Shown here: positions 11,237 to 23,439 of the stretch, in pieces
Layout: each line of letters starts with the position of its first letter
Position numbering within the stretch: position 1 is the stretch's first letter
DNA from: Phascolomyces articulosus
Taxonomy: Eukaryota > Mucoromycota > Mucoromycetes > Mucorales > Lichtheimiaceae
NCBI GenBank assembly: GCA_025677815.1
Contig: JAIXMP010000008.1
Location: 1-64,000 of the forward strand
DNA: 64,000 bases
Direction: 5' to 3'
Position numbers and translations under genes: made by a program
The notes under the pieces: model-generated
Seen by the model: only the letters and a program-made list of their open reading frames with translations
Databases searched by the model: none
Told to the model about the DNA's origin: nothing

Positions 11237-14200
11237 GATGAAAGCATATAAATGGTAGTAATAAGTAATAAGTAGTAGTAGTTAGTAAGAAAAGATGTTT
11301 TGGGGGAGAAGAGACAAAAGGGAAAAGAAAAGACACAAATGATGGATACAAAAAGCACGTACCTTTTTATATAAAAAAAAAATCAAGAAATTGTCTCACC
11401 CCCCATCGGAAACCGGAGTCAATAATAAATTTTCTTGGGTAGATAGAGAGAAGGGGGGGAGATGAAAGATTGACCGCCCTCGGTGGTTCCGAACAATAAA
11501 ATCTGAATGGATGATCCTTCTGTTTATAAACAACATGTGTTTCTCTACTTTACAAGTCTTATAAACTTACCAGTTAGATTATATACATCGGTACATAAGA
11601 AACTTAACCTAAAATCAATATCGTCACATTATTAAAGTGTGAAGCGGAGTGCATATAAGTGTAATGATCATCATTTTATATATCTTTGTTAACGAGTTAG
11701 AATCAAGTTTATTATAATGTTGCCATAGTAGTAAGTAGTCATCATTCTATGATTAATAATAATAGTATTAAAGAAGTATTAATAATAATGACATTCTTTG
11801 TAAGCTTTTCTTTTTTAATAAGCAAAATGTATAGTTGATGAATTACTAAGTTTTTTAAATGGTGTCATGTGAGAGAGCATATATATATATATATGTATAT
11901 TTACAACAACTACCAAAATCCATTGTATCCCGATGTATTTCTATTATCTTAATATTTTTTTAATCATAAAAGAAATTCGGGTTGTCACTCTTTTCCTTTA
12001 TGATTCATGTCTATTGATTCAAACTACTTTCCTTTCTTATAGATTCATTCAATAAAAGATGTACGCGGTTTTTACCGATACGTAATAAATAATATTTAAA
12101 ACGGTAAATCTAAAAAGCCGAAAAGAAAAAAAGCATTTCTATAAATGAAACACAGCCTAATATTTATTTATAAACAAGTATGGAAGTGGCTTGAATCATT
12201 TATCGTATAAAAGGAACCTATCTCGATGGAAAAAAAAAAAAGTGTGGTGATGGTGGGGTATTGCATTTACTAAATATACAAATTATTGATAAATTGTTAC
12301 AAGACCTTGACAACAGTTTATACAATGATAACTGATAAGAAGAATGTAAAATGAGTAATAAGAACCATCAAATCGCATCGTAAGAAATAAAAAGTTTTTT
12401 TTTTTTTTCCTTTTTGCTGTGGTACTAAGTTACAAATATTATGTCCCCATGATTTCCACTTCTATTTTGAATATTCTCGTTACAAGAATGCCTATTTTCC
12501 AACCGCAATTTTCATTCTTTCAAATATCACCTTTATAACTTCCTTTTTTTTCTTTTTAATTATGATGAAATTATTTATATCTAACAACATAAAACCTTCC
12601 CCACCTTTTTATGAATAATAATTTAAAAAAAAATGACGGATAAAAGTGTTTCGAAAAATTCGGCTTGAATTTAATTCCGTTAATATGGTGGTTTATACAA
12701 GTAGCACAATGAACAAAATGGATAATCGTTTTTTAAATGATCCAAAATAAGTAATTGTTCAATATGTAAAATATAACCAACCCGTTCCATCTAATAATAA
12801 TCCATAATAATAACCTCTGCTGGTCTGTTTATTATTATCATTATCCCAAAAATTGAGTTGTTCAACAATCATCATTTGTAAGTACTACATTGCTTTATAT
12901 ATATATGTACATTCGTGGTAAAAAACGATTTTATACACTTTGAACGGAATGACCAAATGGGTTGTTGTCACTTTTGTGTTCTATACACTAAAAAGTGTGT
13001 GTTTTATGTCAGTTAGAATAATAAACTTTTTTTTTTGGTGAAACATATTATTATTTGTCAAGTTCCCCGCGCCAACGATAACAAAATTCTAAAAGTTTGC
13101 TCATTTTCTAAGCTTCTAATTTGATTTATCGTGATAAATACAATAAGAGAGGAGGTGTTAAAGAAGTGTGTATATAATGATGTTAATAATAGGGTTGATG
13201 AATATGGAATTGAATGACGCATTACATGGGTATCCTAGACTCGTGGTATATATGACGACAAGTTATATACTCTTTTTCTATACATATTGACAAAGAATAA
13301 ACTGGTTGGTCCCAGCAACATAAAAAAAAATAATAAATATAAGTAATATTTCGTTCCTTTCATCCCCTACTCCCCCCATGGTGCTATATCCCAAAGAACA
13401 CATGATATATAATTATGAGTTAGTTAGAGATACGCATGAATAATCAGTATTACCATGCCACCAGTGATGAACGCAACGATAAAGATCATAGGTCAAGAAT
13501 GGATCATTTGATAATATATGATCTTATTGAATCCCTCACACAATACCTGTTGATGGAGGATTTCCTGCCATATATAATTATTTTCTCTTTTGAAATAATC
13601 AATTTTTTCCAACCTAGAAGAATAAACTGTCATGATATATATAAAGTGATAATGTTACAATGTATTCCTCTCTTATATATATATATATATTTTGCATCTA
13701 CCTACGAATATTTTTTGAATATATTTTTTTCTAAAATGTTATAGAGTAGAAATTGATATATAATAACTAGTTGTTAATGTTGTTGTAGCTATAGATACAT
13801 AATAACCACCACGAAAAAATTTGAAAATAGATCAGACTGAGTAGTAGTAAAAATTCACCTCAAGAGATAAATATTGATGACCATTAGCAGCCAAGTGCTA
13901 TCGAGGAATATGTTTGCTGCTATTGTTTAAAACCTATTAGTACTTATCAGCTACAAAGGCTAAGTTTTCTAAAGCATGGAAGAAAACCTCGGTATCCAAG
14001 TATTTTGAGTGGGATGGGTGTTTTATTCCTTAAATATGACTGGATGCTAGATAGCACCTAGCCCACAACCATTGCTCTATTCTGCACCTACTTCAATGGT
14101 CAGAGTGGATCATAAGAGATAAATGATATAATCTAATATTTCGGCATAAATGTGTATATAGTATCTCATTCCACGAAGTGATATTAAAAATTCTTGTATG

Positions 14201-16249
14201 ATTTTAATCAGAAGCGGTAGCCTTCTGAATCACTATACCGTCATTGTGATAGCGAGAGACTGTAAGCAATTAATAATAGAGTAGAAAGTAGAAGTAAATA
14301 TATCAATAAAAAAGAACCTAGTGAACTAAAAGAAAAGAACTTCCTAGGATATCTTGGTTCATCAATGATGGCCCGCTAGATCCTTCCATCAAAATTCATG
14401 TTTATCCAATGTTATGCTGCTCTTTATTGTATTCTGCATTTGCAAGTGAATCTCAGTTATTAAGTGAAATAATAGCAGTAAAGACAAAAAAAGAAACCTT
14501 CACCTGCCACATATATATATCTATTTATATATATTGCATTTATGTTTATTGATAGTATGGGGTTGTGAAGGATGGTGTTGTTCTGTTCTTCTATTATATA
14601 GTATATATAGGTTCCAATGATTTACTCTACGCAAAAATGAACCAAATAACAAAGGGATGGCTATGTTGTTGTTGGTTTTTTTTTCTTTTACCAACGATGT
14701 AAACTCAAGCATCAAATCTGGTAATCTCAATTCTTCAGAATGAAATAGTCAGTTGTAATTGTAGTTCATCAGGCTAGTCAGTTTGCTCATTCATTCAGAA
14801 ACGTGTAAAAAGCCAGAAACACAAGAACGCTGATCGATGATCTCGATAGTTATTAATTAAGTATTATAAAAACGTCAAGTCTATCTATCTATTGGCCCGG
14901 AAACGTATGAAAAAAAAAACACTGAACATAATGATGATGTACTCTTAAGTAATTTCCTTGATATATTAATATTGACCAGAATACAAACAATCAGTTATTT
15001 CTTTCAAATTGTCGTGACTCTAAGAAAATCAATGATGATGAATGATGGGAGTGTACCCCCATCAATAATGTGTGGGGTAACACAACAGTAGCCAAGAGAA
15101 AAAAATTTCCCATTTCTACATATGCTGAACGCAAATCATGCATGAAAAAAAAAGCATATGGATGAAAAAAACACTATGCATAAATATTAGATTTTTCCAC
15201 GCTGATAATAAATGATAATGATGTCGATACTTTACGGAATAAAAGAAATTTATATAAAAGAAGAAGAAAAAAACAGGTTCATTGCTACGCCATTCATTTT
15301 GTTGTTTAAAAAAATGCTACAACCTTCCCTTTTTTTTAAAAGGGTGAAATATTTTTTCATTCCCGTGGTCAACATGTATAACGTGAATAATCGGCTTCCT
15401 TTCCGTTGTATGTTATATTTTATCAAATGTGAAGAAAAAGGAATATCACGAATCCATATGGGTAGCACTATATGTGCATGATCAATAAAAAAAAAGTGAT
15501 GCCTTATACATATATACATATTTTTAATAAGCCACTACTTGGCTAAAGTATATATATGGGTTTGATTCCAGGAATAGGAAACCATTTATCATCAAAGATC
15601 ACGGGAAGTACCGACCCTATAACCTTTTTTCATTTCCATATAATTCTCTAAAGTCCATTTTGTGCTAACTATAAAATTATTGGACTTATCTCCCCGCTTT
15701 TCCCGGTTCATTCCAAGTTTTATGAATACAACAAGGCAGCGAGGGCCATAAAATCATGGGTCCTTTTCTTCTCTTAATTGACTATTCTATATATAAAAAA
15801 AAAAGAACAAGCCCCATGAACAAGCCGGGGGGACTTTAATAATGATAAAAGACTTATTCACACCATCTTATATATTTTAATAAATGTGGGTTATATTATA
15901 CACATTTATAAATATAAGGCATTGCTTTTTTTGTATGACAAAATGGTGACCCGTGCGCTTGTGATGCGTACAATAGTTATTCTATCATCAGGATATTTTA
16001 TTGTTCGAGACCTCTCCATTTGTTGATCTTCAGTTATGGAATTAGGCTTAAAACGGATTACAATGCCGAGAGAAATTGTCTATTTTATATAAACTTTATA
16101 ACAAACACATTTTGTTGACATGTTGGTGGCTTTTCATTATATAAATATAGAAAGCTTTTTGACTATCCCAATTCCCAAATTCACCAATTTCAAACTATTA
16201 TTAACTTAAAAAAAACAAAAAAGAAAGCGTTGTTTTATTATCATTGATA
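11237..16249. other. 5-kb gene-poor spacer
   Basis: No protein-coding gene or RNA gene is recognised. The longest frame (13436-13744, 102 codons) is Tyr/Ile/Phe-rich, lacks splice context and looks like chance. 13900-14420 is slightly less AT-rich but also gave no motif in any frame. The first 300 bases after 11236 are the APP1 promoter side. Confidence 0.5.
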
Positions 16250-17659
16250 TTAGGATGTCATGGGCGTTCTTTTTCTTTGCCTTGTAGAATCGTGGTCCGT
16301 TCGAGATTCCAGCTCTCGAATCTTTTCCTTTAATCGTTGATGTACTTGTCCTTCTTCATTCACTTTACTAGCAAGTCGATCTTTGATCTCTTTTGTGTTA
16401 TTTCGGATCAATGTCAACCTTTCTATTTCTCTTTCACGTTCCATGAGTATATCATCCGCTCGCTAAAATAAATAGATATCATTTAATGAATTTATATATA
16501 TATATATATATATATATCTCAATACATTGTAGATCTTTTCATGAACAAGTTTTCTAATATCCAAAATCTCATCCGTTGTTACCTCAAGTTTTAACTTTAA
16601 AGATCGAATTTGTTCTTTTATTTCGATAAATGATGATGAGGAATCAGCTATTGTTTTCTATTTAAACAATAAAGAAAAAAAAATGAGTTTGGATGATCTC
16701 ATGGAATATAACCATCATCCACTAAGAACATATGAATTTTTTTTACCTTTAACTTGTCAGTTTTTTCAGTTTCTTCAGCTGCTAATTTTTCCGCCTCTTC
16801 CATCTTTTGTTTGTTATCACCAAGTTCTAATTCCAATGAAGCAATTTTCCGTTTATAAATTAAATTGTTATCCTCTAATTCTTGTGCGTGAATTCGTTGT
16901 TGGGCTTTTGCGTTTTCTAATTCTTGAACATTTTTTCGTTGTATCGCCTTTTTTTTTGAAAGAAATAAGTGACTCCATAAACATATCCAGATAGTTAATC
17001 TTCCCCCCCACGTTCTTTTATTATTACCTGTAAATCTGCTTTTGCTTCAGCTATTCGTTGGATCACTTCTTTAATTTCAATATCTTTTTCCTCAGCTGTG
17101 CCTGCAAGTCCCTCTCGATATGCCTTTAACTCTCCAACTAAAAGATAATCATAAAAAGTTTTAGAATAAAACCTTCTTTTTTTTTAATCTTGAATAAAAT
17201 AAAGAGAAACATACTTTGATCGCGATCTTTTTTTAATTGATCTTCCATATCTTGTACTCGTCCCTGAAAAAAAAACGTTTATCGTTATGAGAATCAGAAA
17301 TAGCAGATAAAGAAAAACAAGAAATACACTGTTGAATAAGGAGGAGTAAAAGTTATTACACGAATGTCCCATTGGGGTCGTTTCTTTTTTCCATTGGCTG
17401 GTGAAGAATTAGAGGATCCGGATGGTGAATTTGAGGTTGCCTTTCGTTTCAGTGGTGGTTTTGATAAAGATGGTGTAGAGTTATTTAAAGATTGTGAATT
17501 TGAACGTATTGCAGCTGCACGAGCAGCTGTAGCCTTTGTTGTTGCAACAATAGGTCCTTTTCCATCTGTCCGTGATCGTCTTAATCGGTTTGTATTATTG
17601 GCTATTGTACTAGTTGTAGGAGTAGGTGTTTTACGTTTTGCTGATTCGCCTAATGTCAT
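16250..17659 (-). CDS. Kinesin-14-like tail and stalk protein without a motor domain
   Basis: Six exons: 17659-17360, 17263-17215, 17137-17028, 16947-16747, 16657-16526 and 16462-16250, giving about 334 aa. Residues 1-95 are basic and Ser/Pro-rich, as in kinesin-14 tails. At about residue 95 comes KRPQWDIRGRVQDMEDQL, which matches the KRPxWDxKGxxxDM block at the start of the Kar3/KIFC1 stalk. The rest is continuous coiled coil. It ends HQRLKEKIRELESRTD, where kinesin-14s would enter the neck and motor, then stops a few residues later. No P-loop or switch motifs follow, and the next 5 kb downstream has no motor exon. Roles could be a Vik1/Cik1-like partner or a truncated duplicate. The kinesin-14 relationship rests mainly on the KRPxWD block. 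Confidence 0.65.
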
Positions 17660-18272
17660 GACAATTATTATTAAAATAGGTGTATGGATTCAAAAAGTTA
17701 AAAAAATAAAAAGATCCCGACACGGTTATTTTTTCATATACGCGTTTTTTTTTTTCAACAAAAAAAAAAAGTCTCGTGCATAGAAAAATGGATATGCTCC
17801 AAGATTCCCATAGAAATATGTAGCTGTAACCCAAAGTAATTTAGGATAGCATGGATAACTAAAGATACTACAATTCATCAATGCTCACTATTTAATAAGA
17901 ATTCATCCAATCCAATTTTAATTTATTTTATAGCAATTGTTTGTTATTGAACAATCTATATTTATTTCAATCTTTTCATAAGAATAGATACTATAATCTA
18001 TGGAGATACTATAGAACATAAAGCATATCATTTTTGAACGGATACATTTTTGATCTTTGGGAAAAACAGTAAAGCCAATCAATTCGGATTGGACCATCTG
18101 CCTGTTTGCAACCATTTCACCCGCCAAAATATTTCACGGTCACAACCAATTGAATCAAGCTGATGTTCCAGATTTCGTCCTGCTTCTGTCTCTCTTTTTT
18201 TTTTTTTGCTTTATACACTTTTTTTTTCGCCTGCGCCCTTTTTTTTTTCTTTCTTTCTTTTTCCTTTAAACA
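17660..18272. promoter_or_regulatory. Shared divergent promoter region
   Basis: The 613 bases separate the start codons of the kinesin-14-like gene (-) and SPT5 (+). A pyrimidine-rich tract (about 18185-18266) directly precedes the SPT5 ATG, a common feature of fungal transcription starts. No specific binding site is claimed. Confidence 0.5.
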
Positions 18273-21200
18273 ATGCGAAACCCAAAGACATCGGCCTACG
18301 TTGAAGACATTGACGACGAAGAAGATGATGTGCCTTATGACGAAGAAGAAGAGGTGGAGGATAATGACGATATAGAGGAAGAAGAAGACGAGGAAGAAGA
18401 CGAAGACGAAGATCCTGTATGTCACATTTAGATAGGGGGATGGAATATATTAAAAAAGAAAAAAGTAATTGGACTAATTGGATAAAACATAATTATAGCG
18501 TCCTAGAAAACGTGCTCTCAATCCTTTTATTGACGAAATGGCTCTTGTTGATGAAGACGAAGAAGAAGAAGAGGAGGAAGAAGATTATGGACGTGAAGGT
18601 AAAGTCTCTTTTTTTATTATAGACACACAAACGATTTTAAATCATGACTATAAAAAAGGACAAAATGAAAACGATTATTAATTTATGAATAATGGCAATG
18701 GGATCGTTTCATTAGATGGTTTTATCGATGAGGAAACAGAAGAAATTCCATCCGAAGCTTCTATGCAAAGACGGAACTTGGATCTTGATCGTCGACGACG
18801 TGAAATGGAAGACATGGACGATGAACAAGTGGCTGCTTTTTACGCACAAAAATATGGTGGTCGACGAGCTCAAACATTTAAATCTTCTGAAGAGGTGCCT
18901 CAACAATTATTATTACCTAGTGTAAATGATCCCAATTTATGGATGGTTAAATGCAAGGTAGGCCTTATTATTATTATACATGGGCAAAGGATATGGTAAT
19001 ATATATATATATATATATTTCTTTACTTATAAATACCCCAATCTTCTTTTATATATATATACAGCCTGGCAAGGAAAAAGACATTATTTTAGGCATGATG
19101 AAACGTTATTTCGATCGATTATACAGTGATGTACCATTGGATACATTTTCTTCATTTGCTCGAGAATCTTTAAAGGGTTATATATATATTGAAGCAAGAA
19201 AACTTTCTCATGTACAACAGGTAATAATAATCGAAAAATACAATGTGTGGCATGGTAAAATGTACATTGACTAACTTTTGGGATTCTTTGGATAATGATG
19301 ATCGATAGGCAATTGCCAATATACCGCATGTTTACCAGACAACATTAATGTTGGTACCTATCCAAGATATGATCGATTCCATCAACATACAAAAGAAAGT
19401 AACTGAAATACCCGTTGGTGGTTGGGTCCGTGTCACTCGAGGAACATACAATGGTGATCTTGGCAAAGTAATTGAAGTATCTGACTCACAAGATACAGCC
19501 TTGATCAAATTAATTCCACGTTTAGCATTGGATCAAACTGAAGATGATTATAAAAACAACACACGTGCGGAGGAACATAATGCAGAAGACAACAAAAAGA
19601 AACGAAAGAAACCAGCAGCTGTAAGACCACCACAACGCTTGTTTAATCCCGAACGACTCAACAAGCGTCATATTTCAAGTTTACAAAAGAAGGGCCCTTA
19701 TTGGGTTTTGGGTACTGATAATTTCCGTGATGGTTATCTTGAGAAAAACATCAAGGTGACATCATTACAAGTTGAAGATGTCAGTCCATCATTGGAAGAA
19801 ATTACTCGATTTATCGGTGAATCAGCAACAGGAGAGGAGGGTGATCGTGCCTTGGATTTATCCGCAGCTTCACTTCAAGCTGTCAATGATGCACAAGCAA
19901 CCTCTTTATTACAACCTGGTGATATTATTGAGGTAGTGGAAGGTGATATGATTCACAGTGTTGGTTCGCTTGAATCTATTAATGATGGAGCTGTTCGTGT
20001 GACATTGAATATGGATGGTTTCAGAAAATCAGTGACATTGGCTGCCAAACAAGTTCGCAAAAAGTTTAGTGAAGGTGACCATGTCAAGGTCATTCATGGT
20101 TTACGTAAGGATGAGAGTGGTATGGTTGTCAAGGTGGAAGGTAATGTCATTACTATGGTTTCCGATTCCTCTCTTGAAGAAGTCAAAGTGTTTGCAAAAG
20201 ATCTTCGTGTTGCTGCTGAGGTTACTTTGGGTAAAACTACCATTGGCAATTATGAATTACATGATTTGGTTCAACTTGAGTATGTACTAGTTTCTTTTTT
20301 TTTCCTTCCTATTTCTTTTTTATCATGATGAGTTAGACACTATGGAAGCTGACATCAAAACGATTCCTTTATTTTTTTCTTTGAAAAAGTTTCCATACTG
20401 TGGGTACAATTGTCAAGGTGGATAAGAGTTCACTCAAAGTCATGACACAAAATGGCGATATCCGAACCTTATCTCCTCATCAAATTACTAATAAGCGTAA
20501 TAATCAAAGAGCTGTTGCTACGGATGCCAATGGTAATAGTATTACCGCTGGAGATACAGTTATGGAAGTTCGTGGAGAGAGACGTACATGTACAGTTTTA
20601 CATATTTATCGACATCTTGTCTTTTTACATTCTCGTGAAAATATGGCCAATTTTGGTGTTTGGGTTGAAAATACTCGATCTGTTGTTAGCATGTCACCGA
20701 AGGAGCGACAACAAGTAAGTCTCATTTTTTTTCTTTTCCTTTCCTGCCTTCTACTTTCTTCCTTAAAAGTTCAACCATGTTGATCATTGTATCATATATA
20801 TTTTTTGGTGACACCCAGTCTCGAGACTCTGCGCGACAACCACACAACAACAATGGACAAAACTTCCGTGGAGGATTTGATGGTAGAGGACGTGGCCGTG
20901 GAGCAGCAGGTCGTGGCGGCTTTTTCGGTCGTGGACGTGGTGGTCGTGACAACTTAATATCCAAGACAGTCCGTGTGACCCAAGGTCCACACAAAGGTTA
21001 TGTTGGTATTGTCAAGGATGCTACTGATTCCATGGCAAGAGTTGAATTACATACAAACTCCAAAGTCATCAATGTCGACAAAGCCAAACTGGTCCTTATT
21101 GGTATCAAGGGTGAAACAGTGGGTCCTGTCTTGGATGCTGATCACAGAAGCGCACCTGCAGATTCATTCAATTCTCGTCCACCTATGACACCCAAGCGTT

Positions 21201-22411
21201 ATGGCGATGGTGCCATGACTCCAAGACATTATTCATCTGGTTCTCAAACACCTGCTTGGAGTATGAATTCACGTACACCTAATCCTTATGCAAATGATGG
21301 TTCTAAGACACCTGCTTGGGATTTGGGAAGCAAAACGCCCAATCCTCACGCATACAATGATGGTTCCAAAACACCTGCATGGGATTCTGGAAGCAAAACA
21401 CCTTCATGGAAAGCAGAAACACCTCGTTGGAATTCTTCGGGTGGACGTACACCAGGCTTCAATGATTATGGAGATCGTTCACCTACTTGGAGTGGTAGTA
21501 ATAGTAACCGATATAGTGATCGTGATGTTGCACCCACACCAGCTGCTCATACAATGGCACCAGCTACACCAGCAGTACGTTTTTATTTTATTTTATGTTG
21601 GATTACTTGATAGGAGAAAGTTGTTATTAATCAAAACCAACTTTTTTTATTTTTTGAAATGTTTAGGCTTCATCAAATAATGTTGCACCTTCACCAGCAC
21701 CATTCCCACAAACTCCTGGCGCCAACTTCCCACAAACTCCTTACGATAGTGCACCTACACCTTATGATGGTGCACCTACACCAGGTGCTAATTTGGCACC
21801 AGCAACACCTGCTGCACTCACAGCACCTACTCCCGCAGCCCATATGTTAAGTGCACCTACACCTGGTGGTTATATACCATCAACACCTGCTGGATCAGTG
21901 CAACCACAAACACCGTTTAGACCAACAGGTGGTGATTATGGTCATATCGAAGAACAAGGTAACTTGATCATGAAAAGAATAATAGAATAGAAAAGAATAA
22001 TTCATGTATAACTCATAAATATTTTTTAACAAATTAGCTGAAGATACTTCAGACTGGCCAATTGAAGAAATTGAAGTCAAGGTAACCAAATCAGCTGATG
22101 GTGCTCAATCAGGACAATTAGCATCGATTGTATCTGTCGATAGTTCATCAAGGACATGTACTGTGACATTAAATGATGGAGGAGCTCGAGCAGAATTACC
22201 TTTTGATAATATGGAACCTGTTCGACCTAGTAAAAAGGATCCTGTCAAGGTTTTCCTTGGTCAACATCGTGGTGGTATTGGTGCTCTTATTGGTGTAGAT
22301 GGTCACGATGGTATTTTGAGACTCAAGGGTCAAGGCACTACATTTAAATTCGTCAGTATTAATCATGTTGGTAAATATACTGGATCGGAAATCAGTAATG
22401 GTGTCGTATAA
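18273..22411 (+). CDS. SPT5: Transcription elongation factor Spt5 (DSIF large subunit)
   Basis: Nine exons: 18273-18416, 18499-18598, 18716-18957, 19065-19220, 19309-20279, 20390-20714, 20819-21574, 21667-21958 and 22038-22411. They encode about 1119 aa, close to the usual size. Spt5 pairs with Spt4 on RNA polymerase II, keeps the clamp closed and recruits capping and chromatin factors. The order is the family's: acidic N-terminus (residues 1-80), NGN domain from [10 protein letters not shown] (about 155-245), KOW domains ([18 protein letters not shown] and later copies), an RG-rich linker (about 665-690) and a C-terminal repeat region (about 770-990) with many TPAW/APTP units, the likely kinase substrate. 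A last KOW closes the protein ([19 protein letters not shown]). AATAAA lies just after the stop. Confidence 0.97.
21170..21945 (+). repeat. Repeat region encoding the Spt5 CTR
   Basis: Degenerate repeats encode SKTPAW/SQTPAW-type units (21240-21420) and then APTP/PATPA/PQTP units (21690-21930), interrupted by the intron 21575-21666. Thr-Pro recurs throughout, matching the phosphorylated C-terminal repeats of Spt5. Confidence 0.85.
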
Positions 22412-22760
22412 ATAATATAAATAAAATGATTCCCTCCTTCCCTTCTTATCTTCATCTTTCTTTCCATCTTTTCAAAAAACAACAACGCAATCTTCATATT
22501 TTTTTTCTTTTCATATTCACATTCAAACATACTTATACACACATTCGATCTTTTCACACACAATACATAAAAAAAAGAAAGAAATTCTTTTAATAATAAT
22601 ATTAAAAAAAGAATCATCGCAAGTCGAAATATGGTTTATTTTTATTTTTTTTTACCAAACAAAACTTTTGTATTTTTTTCAATATATATATACATGTATA
22701 TATATTACTCATTTTTTCCTGTTTTTGAATATCAAAACATTATTTTTATATAATCAGAAA
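22412..22760. terminator. SPT5 3' UTR and polyadenylation region
   Basis: AATAAA occurs a few bases after the SPT5 stop (about 22420), followed by pyrimidine-rich and A-rich stretches. Nothing else is recognised before the relic that begins at 22761 on the other strand. Confidence 0.5.
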
Positions 22761-23330
22761 TTATTTTATACTATCTTGTTCACCAGTCATGCTTTCTTGA
22801 AAAATATCATCCACAAGCTGACTGTGCTTCAGTTCATCACCCTTCTGTACTACATTTGTGATGACCAGGATACCAACCGCTTTGTATTTCTGCTCATATA
22901 TATACTATTTGAACACTGGAAGAAAATAGGAATGGATTTCATCCCTCTGTTCTGAACTTCTCACAGTGGCCAAGTATTCATTATATATCTCAAGCACAGG
23001 TTTACGTATGAGAGATGAGCAAAATCGGTATAATAGTACATCCTATACGTACAATATTCTATCAATAATATGATATTAGGAATTTGTATTTTACGATAAT
23101 ATGTAGTGTTACAACCATTTAATTCTTTACAAATTACCACACGATGTAGAAACAAACGCTTCTCTCCACCTATCGCATTATCATTATTAAAAGGTTTATT
23201 GATTATGATTTTATATGATATTTGTCAAAAGCGCCTGACACATGTAGGTCAAAGAGGGAAGAAGCAATTGTTATTGTTACTATGGTTGTAGGTACGTAAA
23301 CTTGTGATTCTTGTCCATGATGGCAAGCAA
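22761..23330 (-). pseudogene. Unidentified coding relic between SPT5 and the LAM gene
   Basis: A minus-strand frame from 23042 to the stop at 22761-22763 stays open for 93 codons except for one TAG at 22905-22907. Codons show a strong purine-start bias, and both halves read like ordinary protein (IRKPVLEIYNEYLATV before the stop, KAVGILVITNVVQKGDEL after it). A preceding 32-nt exon (23169-23138, GEKRLFLHRV) joins in frame across a clean 95-nt GTAATT...TATAG intron. Another open stretch (about 23330-23190, containing VTITIASSLFDLHVSGAF) lies upstream. I do not recognise the family. It may be a gene with a premature stop or a partial duplicate. Confidence 0.45.
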
Positions 23331-23439
23331 TGATATAAAAAGAAGAAAATTGATTAATTCATCACTATGGTTAATGGTATCATTTTTTTTTTTTTACAAA
23401 TAGATGAAATACGTGAAAAACAGTCTTTATTATATTAAT

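Noticed and set aside
13436..13744. 102-codon plus-strand frame
   Set aside because: Tyr/Ile/Phe-rich with no splice context or motif; consistent with base composition.
18117..18425. Minus-strand frame over the SPT5 start
   Set aside because: It is the complement of the acidic SPT5 N-terminus and its pyrimidine tract.
22668..22955. Plus-strand 95-codon frame after SPT5
   Set aside because: The opposite strand in the same place has better codon character and a spliced structure.
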